Notes: generated by a model from the letters alone, not told the origin. DNA of 64,000 nt from Ursus arctos (GCF_023065955.2 NW_026623008.1:21138001-21202000), one strand, 5' to 3'. Positions 13,030 through 24,719 are shown, counted from the stretch's first letter. Translations and numbers: made by a program.

Positions 13030-13400
13030 CTTCCTTTTTTGTTATTGAGATACAATTGATATATACCATTGTATTAATTTCACGTGTGCAACATAATGAT
13101 TCAATAATTGCATATGTTATGAAATGATTACCGCAATAAGTCTAGTTCACAACTGTCACCATATATAATTACAAAAATGGTTTTCCTGGTGATGAGAACT
13201 TTTAAGATCTACTCTCTTAGAGTAGAACTTCCTCTTTTTAAATTGCCTTCGGAACAATTGCCTTGTTGTTGGTTTCTTTTTCAACATTTTACATGGAAAA
13301 ATTCTAAACACACAGGAAAGAAAAAATAATAGTATGATGAACGATCATATAGCCACTACCTAGATTGAGCAGTTATTAATATTACCTCATATTTATTTAA
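13030..13400 (-). repeat. Old LINE-1 fragments
   Basis: TTATTGAGATACAATTGATA and GTGCAACATAATGATTCAAT are typical of antisense L1 3' sequence; a second, different L1 piece follows from about 13290. Confidence 0.65.
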
Positions 13401-13516
13401 TCTCTCTTGTTTTTCTCCCTCCTTCTCTCCCTCTCACTCCCCTTTTCTTCCCCTTTCTCTATATCTTGTTTTTGTTGTTGCTGACATGGTGACATTTTTT
13501 TCTCTTTTGGCCATAG

Positions 13517-13735
13517 ATATTATTTATGCCTTCAGCTTCGGCAGGACATAGTGGCAGGACGTCTGCCCTGCTCTTTTGCAACCTTAGCATTATTAGGTTC
13601 GTACACCATCCAGTCTGAGCTGGGTGACTATGACCCAGAACTTCACGGTGCCGATTATGTTAGTGATTTTAAACTGGCCCCAAATCAGACAAAGGAACTT
13701 GAAGAGAAGGTCATGGAACTGCATAAGTCATACAG
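13517..13735 (+). CDS. EPB41: EPB41 exon 8 (FERM, F2 lobe)
   Basis: A 219-nt exon that begins by completing arginine and continues [20 protein letters not shown]; it ends at HKSY plus two bases of arginine. It forms most of the helical F2 lobe. In published mapping of 4.1R, exon 8 carries the glycophorin C binding site. The acceptor is TGGCCATAG and the donor ACAG|GTAAAT; phase is 2 in and 2 out. One difference from the human protein as I remember it is HGADY for HGVDY, a conservative surface change. The exon is complete and shows no frameshift. Confidence 0.97.
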
Positions 13736-13819
13736 GTAAATATGTCTCCAGGGTTTTTTCTGTGTTTGTTTTGGCAGTAAGTTTAAACTGTTGGCCTGGT
13801 TTTGATTCAGTGTTTGCCT

Positions 13820-14025
13820 TAGAGGGGATGTGGTGCTGTGGAGTCAGCTCGGGCCCCTCCAGTGTTCCACTTCGAGCAAGTCGTGTAAGCCTTCCAAACC
13901 TCAGTTTTCTCATCAGAGTAACGGGTGTTGTGTTGAAGGATGAAAACTGAATGAGGTCATAGGTGTAAAGCACTAAGGACTGTTTCTGGCACATCGTAGG
14001 TGCTCAATAAATGTTAGCTATTATT
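13820..14025 (+). repeat. MIR
   Basis: CTCAGTTTTCTCATCAGAGT, AGGTCATAGGTGTAAAGCAC and GGTGCTCAATAAATGTTAGC. Confidence 0.8.
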
Positions 14026-14089
14026 GCCTTACCTGTTTTTTTTTCAGATTTTAAGCTTATTATGCTGTATTAGGTACTTTAAGATCCTT

Positions 14090-15145
14090 AAAGCAAGGGT
14101 TCTTAGGATCTGTGTACATGGATAGACTTCAGAGGACCCATGAAACCCCTGAGGTATTTATTGAATTCAGTGCTTTTTTCCATGGAAATAATTGGTGATG
14201 TTGGAAGGTGTCACAACAGAGTGATCCAAACCAAGGGCATATGGTCACACTGAGCTGGGTTGGGATCTTGGCTCAGCTTGGTCCTGGCCTTGTGACCTTG
14301 AGTTATTCACTTAACCTCTCTGAGCCTCAGGTTCCTTATAAGTCTGAATGAGCTTATTAGCTCAGAGGAAATAGGGTGATGGATAGGATTAGAAAAGGTA
14401 TCATGTGGAAGAACTTTTTTTTTAAAGATTTTATTTATTTATTTGTCAGAGAGAGAGAGTGAGTGAGCACAAGCAGTGGGGAGCAGCAGGCAGAGGGAGA
14501 AGCAGGCTCCCCGATGAGCAAGGGCCCAATGTGGGTCTCAATCCCAGGACCCCAGGATCATGATGTGAGCCGAAGGCAGATGCTTAACCAGCTGAGCCAC
14601 CCAGGCGTCTCCGTGGAAAAGCTTAATACAATGTCTTACTCATTGTCAAAATTCAGCAAATGTTAGCTAATATTTAAGTGCCAGAATAATTTGTGTTTCT
14701 TCCTACTATACATCCCATGGTTATTTGAGTGACTTCCTAATGCTAAATTTTATAGGCTGCCTTAGCTTATTAACATGAATATCTGATGTTGGCCTTGAGT
14801 TGGTAGTACCCTGAGTTACATTAGTCTGAATTAGGAGAATCCAGCTATCTTCTAAACCAGATATTTAAAAAATTTGTAAATATGTGGAACAATGTAATTT
14901 TTTTACTACATTTTGGGAAATTATTGTTATTTTTCACACGAAAATGTTATGAATGTTAAAATATGAGCTTATTGTTATTCTTGAAAGACTTAATATGTAT
15001 TTAAAATTTTTCTTAGTTTTAATTTCTAATGTAGCAAGTATTAATAGACATAAGCCACATAAAGAAAAGCTCTTTGGAGTCCTCAATAATTGTTAAGAGA
15101 GTGAAGGGATCCTAAGGTCAAAAAGTTTGAGAACCGCTGAGCTAG
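14090..15145. repeat. DNA transposon fossil pieces (hAT/Tigger type) with insertions
   Basis: The left part (GGGTTCTTAGGATCTGTG) and right part (TCTTTGGAGTCCTCAATAAT ... GTTTGAGAACCGCTGAG) look like ends of MER-class DNA transposons. A MIR (about 14235-14400) and a CAN-SINE lie between. They may be two different elements. Confidence 0.55.
14415..14612 (-). repeat. CAN-SINE
   Basis: Antisense copy; TGTGGAAGAAC and CGTGGAAAAGC flanks suggest a decayed duplication. Confidence 0.93.
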
Positions 15146-15149
15146 GAGT

Positions 15150-15370
15150 GAGATAGAAGCATCAGCTCTGGAATCAGCCTGTCGTACTTTGAATTCAGAC
15201 TCTATTCCTTATGAACTTTTTGACTCTTAGTAAATGACTTAAGCTCTCTAAGCTTCAGTTTTCTCATCTGAAAAATAAGGGTAATGGTATGAATTTGTGA
15301 TTGTTAAAAATGTGAAGTGCTTCTCATAGTGACTAGTATGTAGTGAGAGTATTTGCTAGGATAATATTTC
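15150..15370 (+). repeat. MIR
   Basis: GCTCTGGAATCAGCCTGTC, TAAGCTCTCTAAGCTTCAG and TTCTCATCTGAAAAATAAGG. Confidence 0.8.
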
Positions 15371-15372
15371 TT

Positions 15373-15570
15373 TTTTTTTTTTAAATATTTTATTTATTTA
15401 TTTGACAGAGATAGAGACAGCCAGTGAGAGAGGGAACACAAGCAGGGGGAGTGGGAGAGGAAGAAGCAGGCTCATAGCAGAGGAGCCTGACGTGGGGCTC
15501 GATCCCAGAACTCCGGGATCACGCCCTGAGCCGAAGGCAGACGCTTAACTGCTGTGCCACCCAGGCGCCC
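15373..15570 (-). repeat. CAN-SINE
   Basis: Antisense copy of the AGACAGCCAGTGAGAGAGG type, inserted at the end of the MIR. A 17-nt duplication with one mismatch lies at 15356-15372 and 15571-15587. Confidence 0.95.
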
Positions 15571-16689
15571 CTAGGATAGTATTTCTTAACCCCATTTGAC
15601 AAGTGATGGATGTGAACCTGGGTTTAGAGAACCACTTTTTGGAACTTAACAGAATTTAAACCGAAATAAGTGAAATGATCTCAAAACACTGGTGGATATG
15701 GTCCAGTTGATGTTCTGTTAGGTATATGGATAGAAATTAAGCAATGATGGCTCTCCTTGACTAGAAAATGTAGAGGTCTGACACCTTGGAATTTACTTGT
15801 TCCTTTTTGGAAAGATTGGCACCATTTACAAACAGAAAGCCAAATGGAAAATTTAATTATGTTCAACACCATGGCATTTTAACTAATCCAGAGAAACTTC
15901 TGCTGCGGCAGAAGCATTTTACTATGCATTGAAAAGTACAAGCAAATATCACCCTGTTCTCAGATAAATAGAAGACTGCCTATGTACATGGAACCCTTAG
16001 TTAGTGGCCCTTTGCCCAGATAGAGACTTTGAAGTTATAATTAACACTGTAAATTTATACTAGCAAATCAAGCTTTAAAATTAATTGCCCTCCATTTATG
16101 GGTAGTAGGAAAGTATGTAAACTTGTCACTTGTCCCCCTACTTAACTATTTGAAATCTCAGTCCTTAATTAGGAGATGTAACAAACATTATTAAAAGGCT
16201 GTCATATAACATTGGAACTCACTGAATGGCTCTGTATCTGGACCCCACTTGCTCAAAATAAATACAGAGAAACTTTGTTTCAACGTCTCTTTTTAATGAG
16301 CAAGAGTTAACCAGTGCCAGAGCTCTCTGGTTAGATACTTTTGTAAGCTTTCAAGCAGTAAATTATTAGGTGGTACTGAATAAATTCTTAATGGCTTAGA
16401 GGTATCTAGCCTCCTCCCAGCTAGTTTATTATATTTCGGGAGTCTTGGAAAATCTAGGAGAAATCATGATCTTTAAAATTTTAAGTTGAAAGTAATTTAA
16501 ATTTAACTTGTGGTATTAAATTTGTAAAATACATGTGTTGTATTTACATATACAGTTCTGTGGGTAGTGGGATTATGAGAGATTTTCTCCCCCCCCCCCC
16601 CAGTGTGGTTATACAATGAATTCATATGATTTTTATAATCAGAAAAAGCTTCCTGAAACAATTTTGTTTTGCCATTAGGTAGGGTAGAG

Positions 16690-17821
16690 CAAGATAGTCA
16701 CCCATGCAGAGAGGCAGTCTAGCTAGGGGTATTGGGGTCTAAGCAGGATGGAGAGAGTATTCATGAGTAGGGGACCAGCCTGGCATGAGAAGTCAGAGCT
16801 CAGACAGTACGAGGAGGGTAGTCGTGTGTGGAACGTGGTGGTAGTTATCAGAGGCAGAGCAGATTGAGAAAAGCATCCACGTGGGGTAAGGCCTGCATCG
16901 GCGGAGGCCGTCGCATGGGGTGGTACCTAGTGCAGGGTGTTGAAGCCTGAGCCGGGTGAAGAAGATGTCCTTGAAAGGGGTAGCCTAACACCAGGAGTCA
17001 GAACCTGAGTGAGGTAAGGAGGGAATCCCTTTGTGGGGAGCAGCCCCACATGGGGGGTGGTTCAGAGTCCAATCAAGGTGAGGAGGGCATCCTGTAGGGG
17101 AGAAGTCAGTGGCAGCAAAGAGAGATTGGTTATATGCAAGGTGTTGATCAAATTAGTCAATATATTAATGATAATGGTAGTCAGGTTTCTTACTGTCAGT
17201 AAAGGGAGATACACATTATGAAGAGGGAGAAACCCTGTGGTATTGCATTAAAACTGCAGGTTTCATAATATAATAAAAAAAATATTTTGAAAAACCCTGC
17301 AGGTTTCAATGCTAACTCATGATTTCTGATAGATAGACAGACAGATAGATAGTAGGCACACACGCCTACATATACACATACATGCATGCATACTAACATC
17401 ATCTGACTACATTGTTCGAGAAAGGAGTGCTTAAAAAATGACAGAAATGATCAGAAGGATAAAGAATCCAGCTCGGAGAGGCTCCCACTGACCAAATCTG
17501 GGCTAATTTAAGCACCAAAATAAATAAGGAAAATAATTGATTATATTGCATTGAATAAATTGAGAATCTATGAGTCCATGCTGATATAAATGAATAAATT
17601 CAAAGTTTGATAAGGAATGGGATATTCAAAAGGTTTCAGAATATATCCCCACAGGGATCCCTGGGTGGCTCAGTCGGTTAAGTGTCTGCCTTTGGCTCAG
17701 GTCATGATCCCAGGGTCCTGAGATTGAGCCCTGCGTCAGGTTCCCTGCTCAGCGGGGAGCCTGCTTCTCTCTCTGCCTGCTGCTCCCCATGCTTGTGCTC
17801 TCTCTCATTCTTTCTCTCAAA

Positions 17822-17864
<43 letters not shown>

Positions 17865-18490
17865 AATCTTTTAAAAAATACATTCCCACAATCTGATTAT
17901 TAATTACAAAGAGATAAATAGGAACTGCACAGAAGAGAAGCCTGGCAGACATCAGTGATCAAACTGAACATTATCCACGAAGGAACGAATTGAAATTGTG
18001 CACCTCCCACCTGATAGGGTGCGGTGAGACCACGGAGCCACTTCTGTGCTATTCCTGTCAAAGATGCAAAACCTGAATCAGCTCATGGAGAAACATCAGA
18101 CCCAAATTGGGGTGTATTCTGTAGAGTAACTGGCCTGTAATCCTCAAAAGGTCAAGATGACGAAAGTCAAAGAAAGATTAAGGAACTGTTACAGACTGAA
18201 GAAGACCAGAGGCATGAACTAAATGAAATTCATGATGCTAACTAATCTGGGCCTTTCTACTATACAGAGCATTTTCTAAACAACTGGCTAAACTTGAGTG
18301 GGGTCTGAGGATAAGATAGCAGTAATGTATTAATATTTATTCCCTGCTTTTGACAGTTGTGTTGAGGTTATATAGGAGAATGTCCTTGTTTGTAGGAATT
18401 ACACATTAAAGTGTTGGGAGTGATGGGTCCTTCGGTTGACAGTTCGCTCTCAGATAGTTGAGGAAAAAATGATTTGCATTGTAGGTAACT
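16690..18490 (+). repeat. Old composite repeat block (LINE-1-like 3' part, monomer-like 5' part)
   Basis: About 16690-17110 is GC-richer and built of loose 60-65 nt units (for example GAGTGAGGTAAGGAGGGAATC and CAAGGTGAGGAGGGCATCCT). About 17400-18490 reads like an ancient mammalian repeat 3' region (ACATCAGACCCAAATTGGGG, TGGCCTGTAATCCTCAAAAG). A CAN-SINE splits it. Family assignment is uncertain. Confidence 0.5.
17654..17877 (+). repeat. CAN-SINE with long AAAT tail
   Basis: Sense copy (GGATCCCTGGGTGGCTCAGT) with about eleven AAAT units before AAAATCTTTTAAAAAA. Confidence 0.96.
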
Positions 18491-18566
18491 TCTACATTTA
18501 AGCGTTTCAAATATCAGCCAAACTTCAAATACAAGCATTATTTTCAACTAAAAAGGAAATTCATAG

Positions 18567-18765
18567 GTTTTTTTTTCTTAAGATTTTATTTATTTATTTG
18601 ACAGAGAGAGACAGCGAGAGAGGGAACACAAGCACGGGGAGTGTGAGAGGGAGAAGCAGGCTTCCCGCCAAGCAGGGAGAGCGATGCGGGGCTCGATCCC
18701 AGGACCCTGGGATCATGACCTGAGCCAAAGGCAGACGCTTAATGGCTGAGCCACCCAGGCGCCCC
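18567..18765 (-). repeat. CAN-SINE
   Basis: Antisense copy; near-perfect duplication GGAAATTCATAG / GGAAGTTCATAG at 18555-18566 and 18766-18777. Confidence 0.95.
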
Positions 18766-18823
18766 GGAAGTTCATAGTTTTAAAGTTAAAGATCTCTTCT
18801 TACTACCTGCCCTTAATACAATT

Positions 18824-18826
<3 letters not shown>

Positions 18827-18862
<36 letters not shown>

Positions 18863-18963
18863 TAGTACATAGTTATTTAAGTAATCTTCACCCAACGTGG
18901 GGTTGAACTCACAGCCCCAAGATCAAGAGTTGCATGCTCTTCTAACTGAGCCAGTCAGTTGCT
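18827..18963 (-). repeat. CAN-SINE-like short copy with TTTA array
   Basis: TTTA microsatellite, AACGTGGGGTTGAACTCACA and AACTGAGCCAGTCAGTTGCTC; flanked by a 21-nt duplication with one mismatch (18806-18826 and 18964-18984). Confidence 0.9.
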
Positions 18964-19218
18964 CCTGCCCTTAGTACAATTTTAAAGTGTGCTTATGTAG
19001 AGAAGCATTTAAATACATAGCTTGAAGCTTAAATCTGTGTTTAAATTGACCCCATTAATGTCCTTTGGAGCTGGAGGAGTAACTATGGAAAAGATTTTAT
19101 CATGGTTGCCTCATTTAATGTTTTAAAATTTGTCTTCAAGTTCAGGTGATCAAAATTTTTCTCTATTATGAATTGTGTATAGATGTCCCACTGTTACTAT
19201 CATCAGAAACTTAAAGTT

Positions 19219-19425
19219 TCTGGGGTGCCTGAGTGGCTCAGTCGGTTGAGTGGGTGACCCTTGATTTCAGCTCAGGTCATGATCTCAGGATCATGGGGTC
19301 AATCCCCAAGTCGTCTCCGCACTCAGTAGTGAGTCTGTTTGGGATTCTCTCCTCTCCCTCTGCCCCTCCCTCCCTGCTCACACACACTCTCTCTCAAATA
19401 AATAAATCTTTAAAATTTGAAAAAA
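19219..19425 (+). repeat. CAN-SINE
   Basis: Sense copy; perfect 13-nt duplication GAAACTTAAAGTT at 19206-19218 and 19426-19438. Confidence 0.95.
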
Positions 19426-19935
19426 GAAACTTAAAGTTGCAATAATAATAAACATTTATATTTTGCAGAGCAGTTTAACAACGATTATCTCATTTTACCC
19501 TACATAGTCACATTCATTCATTCAGCAAAGATAAAAAAGTCATTGCCTATCCTAGTCTCTGGAATTAGGTATTATCATGGATCTTATTTTATAAGTAAGG
19601 AGACTGAGGGAGACACCAGGTCACTACTCTTAAGTGCAGGAGGCTTGAGTAATGTGACTTGAAGTCCTGACTGAAGCCTGCTGCCTTAAACTTAAGAGTC
19701 ACAACTTGCCCATGACTATATGACCCCTCGGGGCCTATTTCTTCATCAGCAAAATCAAAATGTTGGATTCTATAATCTTCAATCTCCATTCCACCTTCAA
19801 AATCCTAAAATTGAAGCCATTGATAATAGTAACAACAACGAAAACTATAGAATGATTGGGAGTGACCTTAAATAGAAAAGTATATAACTTTATATGGAAA
19901 AAAAAAAACCTATGAAACTTTCCTGAGATGCTTTT

Positions 19936-20120
19936 TTTTTTTTTTAAGTTTTTATTTATTTGAGAGAGAGAAAGAGAAAAGGGCCAGAGTGAGAATCCCA
20001 AGCTGACTCCATGCTGAGCACCGAACCTGTCACGGGGCTCGATCCCCCAACCATGAGATCATGACCCGAGCTGAAACCAAGAATCAGTGTCTCAACCAAC
20101 TGAGCCACCCAGGCACCCTG
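19936..20120 (-). repeat. CAN-SINE
   Basis: Antisense copy; duplication TTCCTGAGATGCTTTT / TTCCTGGGATGTTTTT at 19920-19935 and 20121-20136. Confidence 0.95.
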
Positions 20121-21337
20121 TTCCTGGGATGTTTTTAGTGACTTGAATACACAGACTTGCATATGTGTTAATTTTCCCATTCTCCTTTTTTGGTGGGTGT
20201 TCAATTTTGTGTCTACTAAATAGAACTCAGGTGTGATGATTTAGTGCTTGCAGAAAAAAAGTTTATTTGGGGAGGCTGAGTCATTAACAAATCTGCAGAG
20301 TGTCTCCTGAGATTTTGCTTGTTCCAAGGAGCCCTTTGTTCTTTTTAATGAGGGTAAAGACAGATGGGTTTAGAAGAGTCTCTTCTGTTAAATGAATAGG
20401 CCACTGTTGCTTTGTTTAGTTTAAGGCAGTCCTCTGGGGAAACAGGCATTTACACCGTTTTTCTTTGGGGGTGTGGCAGCATTATTGTTAGTATGAAGTT
20501 ATATTTGATCGGCCTGAATTGTGCAGCACTAGGAGTGATATCTTTTTCTTCAGAGCTCAACATAACAGCTCGTGAGCACTTCTCCAGAGTGGGGAAAGTT
20601 ATAAAGAAGAAGGCAAGACCATCACAATGAGCATTTAGACAGTGAGACTGATTGTTTTCAAACAAATCTAATTCATTATATGCCTAGTAATGAAGACATC
20701 TTAATAACAGAGAAAGCAGCCCCCTTATCTACATGCTTCTATTAACTAATTTATTTTGTTTAGATTAGTGGGCAGGACACCATCTGTTACCAGAAAATTT
20801 CTTTTCATCGAGCCTGCCCCCATTAAGGGCCTCCAGTTAAGTAACTTCAGCTGCCCTCCTGTTTAATTTCCATAATAATTCAGAGTATGGAAGGAAAAAG
20901 GCAGCTAAGAGGATATTGTAAATTGTACCATGCCCTCAGAGGATTTAATTTGGTCACCTCCTTGGCAAGAGAAATTAGTGGGAGGAGTTTGTGTGTATTA
21001 GAGAAAAAGGCTGAGGAGAGGGAAGGGTAGAACTGATGGTGTGTGAGGCAGCCTTAAGGATATTTCTTAAAACCTTTTATTTCTAATAGTTTTTTGGTGA
21101 CTTTGTTTTTCTCCAAGATCTCTTTTTACTAAGACGTGCTTCGACGATTCAGACACAGGTAGTGATAGAAATCCTTTTCCCTAATATTTTACTTTCAGGA
21201 CTATGAAATATATCCATATACATATTGGTATATGTATATATATTTGTTTATTTATATGAAGTGTAACTAATACACAATTGTGGTTATTGTAAAAGTTGGC
21301 ATTGGGTGCTGAATTTCTAATTTTTATTCTACCAAAG

Positions 21338-21425
21338 GTCCATGACTCCAGCTCAAGCTGACCTGGAATTTCTTGAGAATGCCAAAAAGTTGTCTATGTA
21401 TGGTGTTGACCTTCATAAAGCCAAG
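21338..21425 (+). CDS. EPB41: EPB41 exon 9 (FERM, calmodulin site)
   Basis: An 88-nt exon encoding (R)[18 protein letters not shown] and then [11 protein letters not shown]. It covers the F2-F3 junction. The peptide [15 protein letters not shown] is the Ca2+-dependent calmodulin-binding sequence reported for 4.1R, and the serine after AKKL corresponds to Ser185 of the 80-kDa form, which confers Ca2+ dependence; it is present here. The acceptor is CTACCAAAG|GTCC, with only a modest pyrimidine tract. The donor is AAG|GTAACG. It starts in phase 2 and ends in phase 0. Confidence 0.97.
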
Positions 21426-21714
21426 GTAACGAATGATATCTTTGGCCTTTATTAATATACATGTATCAGACCTGGGTCATATAATACTTGCTGCCAACTT
21501 TTATCTGGGGTATTATAAAACATTCAAAAGAGAGAGTTCTTGTTAGAATTTTAAGTGTATAATATGAGTTGCCCCTTTGCAGTCCCCCTGTCAGAATGGA
21601 ATTTCACATCGAAGCCCCTGTAAGGATCAAAGATATTTCACCTAGAGCAGAAGTGATATTTTCCTAAAATGCAGACGCATTTGAAAATATAGAGGGGCAG
21701 CAAGGCATGTTTCA

Positions 21715-22075
21715 CAGCCAACATCACCTACGTCAGAACACTGGGGCATTTATTAAGTGTGTAGATTCTCAAGGTCCTCCCAGATTTACTGAATTACTTT
21801 GGACAAGGCACTAGATCTCCAAGTTGAATGAACATGTCAAATTACTCTCATTCACACCTGAATCTCAGAACCATTGGCCTAAGGTAGTGGTTCTAGAAGT
21901 GTGGTCTCCTAACCAGCATTTAGCAGCATCCAGGAACTTGTTAGAAATGCACATTTCAGGCCCCATCCCAGACTTACTGAAGCAGAAATGCTGCAGGTGG
22001 AGCCCAGCAATCTGATTTCACACTTTTTCCAGGTGATTCTAACACACATGCGATGAACCACAGTGGTTCATTTGG
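21715..22075 (+). repeat. Two MER5A-like (hAT-Charlie) fragments in tandem
   Basis: GTAGTGGTTCTAGAAGTGTG, GAACTTGTTAGAAATGCACA, GAGCCCAGCAATCTGATTTC and TCCAGGTGATTCTAACACAC match MER5A as remembered. A more decayed copy precedes it from about 21715. Confidence 0.75.
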
Positions 22076-22572
22076 AAACTCCTGGGTTAGGGAATTGGAA
22101 ACTTGAGCTTTAATCCTAGTTCTAATACAACCTAAGAGAATAAGCTCAAGGGAAGTTGCTTGACTTCCCTCATCTTTACCTACTGAAGTAGCCGGGGGTG
22201 GCCGCGGGGTGTGTGCGAGGAGTTTGTGAGGGAACGGGCTCAAGGGATGACGCGAGGTTCATTTAGAGGAACTTAACTAGGGTGTACGATGAGGGCACTC
22301 AAAACCATGTCCAGTGAGAAAGCAAAGGATTAGGGGAGACTTAGCCCATAGAAGAGAAGGTTTAGGGAAGACGTAAAACCTGTCTTTATGTATTTGAATG
22401 ATTGCTCTGTGAAGTAGAGATTTTACTATGGCTCCAGATACAAAACTAGAGCTAGTAAGATGGAAATTACAGGGAAATACCGTTCAGCATAGTTGGACAA
22501 ATTGCCTAACAGTCAGAGCTTTTCTAAGATGGAATGGGCCCCCGGCTACCATAGTAATTATTTCGTGCCTAC

Positions 22573-22795
22573 AGCATGAAAGGTCCTGTTAGTCCAGTCA
22601 GACACCAGGTGTCTGAATGTCCTTCTTTCTAAATTCCCAGCAAGCAGTTATTCTACCTATCCTGGAATAGCTCTAGTGACAGAATGCTCACTACCTTCTA
22701 TTCCAGGATAGGTAGAAAAATCACTTGGTAGGAATGTAGAAAAAAGGACATTCAAACATTTGGTGTGTGATTGGACTAACAGGACCTTTCATGCT
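22573..22795. repeat. Inverted repeat, 97-nt arms with 29-nt loop
   Basis: The left arm 22573-22669 (starts AGCATGAAAGGTCCTGTTAG, ends CCTATCCTGGAATA) is the reverse complement of the right arm 22699-22795 with about 13 mismatches (about 87 percent). No clear target-site duplication is seen. It may be a palindromic MITE, or a local inverted duplication. Confidence 0.93.
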
Positions 22796-23407
22796 TTCCC
22801 CACCCTGAATAGCTGATACCTGAAGATTCTTCCTTATTAGATTCTGTTAAATCTAATAAAATTTCATTGCATGTTCGTGGTTTTTCTTGAAATGTTGCTC
22901 TGGATTGTTTCGGCCTGGATGCTTCTGTGAATCTCTAAAGTAGGTGGTAGAAAGATCAGAGCTGAAATTGTTTGGTTTTGCTTCTCAGTTCCTGCTGTGG
23001 CTGGTGTCGATGCAGTAATGATCAGGAATAGATGAAGAAGTCAAGCATCATGTTCCTGTCCTAAATGTTGTAAAGCAAACTGTTTCTCCAAAACATATAA
23101 TTGAGAGAGATATAGTTGTCCCCACAGGCTTTAAGAATTTAAGAGGGTGTCTTCTGGGAAATTCTCAGTTATATAGTCATTGAGTTAGAGCTGTTAATAA
23201 TTTTTACTTCTCCGTTGTGTTTGTACATAACACGTATAGGCACTAACATGTTTCTCTATACTCAATTTGGGAAAAAGAATAGTCAAGAAACATTTAACTC
23301 TGGGTTTTGATTACCTATCTAAATAGTCGTTGGTAGAGATTTACTCAGGTGAAATTTATTTTCATTATTAGCAGACACAGATGATTAACGTTATATATTT
23401 AATTTTT

Positions 23408-23604
23408 TTTTTTTAAGATTTTTTTTTTATTTATTTATGTGACAGAGAGACAGCCAGCGAGAGAGGGAACACAGCAGGGGGAGTGGGAGAGGAAGAAGCA
23501 GGCTCATAGCGGAGGAGCCCGATGTGGGACTCGATCCCGGTACGCCGGGATCACGCCCTGAGCCGAAGGCAGACGCTTTAACGACTGCGCTACCCAGGCG
23601 CCCC
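23408..23604 (-). repeat. CAN-SINE
   Basis: Antisense copy; 16-nt duplication TATATATTTAATTTTT at 23392-23407 and 23605-23620. Confidence 0.95.
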
Positions 23605-23672
23605 TATATATTTAATTTTTAAAAATTACTAAGGAGACATAGAAATGTGCCTTTATCTTGCTGTTCCTTCTT

Positions 23673-23871
23673 TTTTTTTTTTTTTAAAGATTTTATTTAT
23701 TTATTCGACAGAGATAGAGACACCAGCGAGAGAGAGAACACAAGCAGGGGAGTGGGAGAGGAAGAAGCAGGCTCATAGCGGAGGAGCCTGATGTGGGGCT
23801 CGATCCCAGAACGCCGGGATCACGCCCTGAGCCGAAGGCAGACGCTTAACCGCTGTGCCACCCAGGCGCCC
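23673..23871 (-). repeat. CAN-SINE
   Basis: Antisense copy of the same subtype 70 nt after the previous one; perfect 16-nt duplication CTTGCTGTTCCTTCTT at 23657-23672 and 23872-23887. Confidence 0.96.
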
Positions 23872-24508
23872 CTTGCTGTTCCTTCTTGACTTTGGGATAA
23901 TAGTTATAATTTAATATACTTTACATCAATAATTACAAGAGTCTGAGATTCTCTCATCCTGAGTTTATACAGGGATAGAGTCAACTTCTTTACTTATGAT
24001 TTTTGGATGAATGACCACATTATCGTAAAAAATCATAACTGGGCATGTATATTCGATAGTAGACATAACCCTCAGCCCTAGCCTCCAGAAGTCATGTGGT
24101 CTACAGACTTAAACCTACATGTATAGGACACCGGTAGCTACTATAGCCACTATAGTAATTATTTACTGACCTGATAGTGACAGGTTTGAGTATTTTAGAA
24201 CTGGGAGACCAAAATGAGAACAAATGTTTACCCTAGAATTTTCATATACAGACAGGCACGGTAAATGCAGGTGAGCGTCTCTTTTGGGATTATTAAGGAA
24301 CACCTTTTTGGAAGACACAGGCTCAGTTTTATGGGAGAAGTGTTGGAAAGTTAGATGAGGTGCAAGCCCAGTGACATTTCACGATGGCTCTGGGGGTGGC
24401 AGTGATGGCTGCACTGCTTCTCCTAGGAGTCAGTTCGTATATGTCCATGTTTCTTGGACAAGTGAAGAGCAGATGTTCACTTACAGTGGTAGAGTAACAT
24501 TTAATATT

Positions 24509-24546
24509 TATTAAATATTTATTAAATATTTAATAAATATTTAATA
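24509..24546. repeat. Perfect AT-rich palindrome, 38 nt
   Basis: Alternating ATTAAAT/ATTTAAT units form a perfect 38-nt palindrome without spacer in intron 9. Confidence 0.95.
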
Positions 24547-24719
24547 TTTAATAAAACTCAATAGTCCCATGGATTAGGATTGTAAGGTTAAGCTTTACTT
24601 TTTAACGTATGCTTTGTTAAGTGTTTTTGGTTATCGATATCTTCAGTTTATCAAATGATAGTCAGCCATGTGTTAAGCACTTTGCTGAAGACTGAACTGC
24701 TAGCACTTTTCTTTTTCAG

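Larger units (their letters stand above)
13736..21337 (+). other. EPB41: Intron 8
   Basis: A 7.6-kb non-coding intron. It holds MIR copies (about 13820-14025, 14235-14400 and 15150-15370), a hAT/Tigger-type DNA transposon fossil in pieces at about 14090-15145, six CAN-SINEs between 14.4 and 20.1 kb plus one SINE-like copy at 18827-18963, and a 1.8-kb old repeat block at about 16690-18490. From about 20250 to 21330 I recognise no repeat and no exon. Confidence 0.85.
21426..24719 (+). other. EPB41: Intron 9
   Basis: A 3.3-kb non-coding intron. It holds two MER5A-like fragments at about 21715-22075, a 97-nt-arm inverted repeat at 22573-22795, two same-orientation CAN-SINEs (23408-23604 and 23673-23871) and a 38-nt perfect AT palindrome at 24509-24546. 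Confidence 0.85.

Noticed and set aside
13551..13950. Possible starts and an alternative frame within exon 8
   Set aside because: The stretch at 13551-13739 is the true exon 8 frame reading into the intron; 13624-13950 is another frame over the same exon. Neither is an independent gene.
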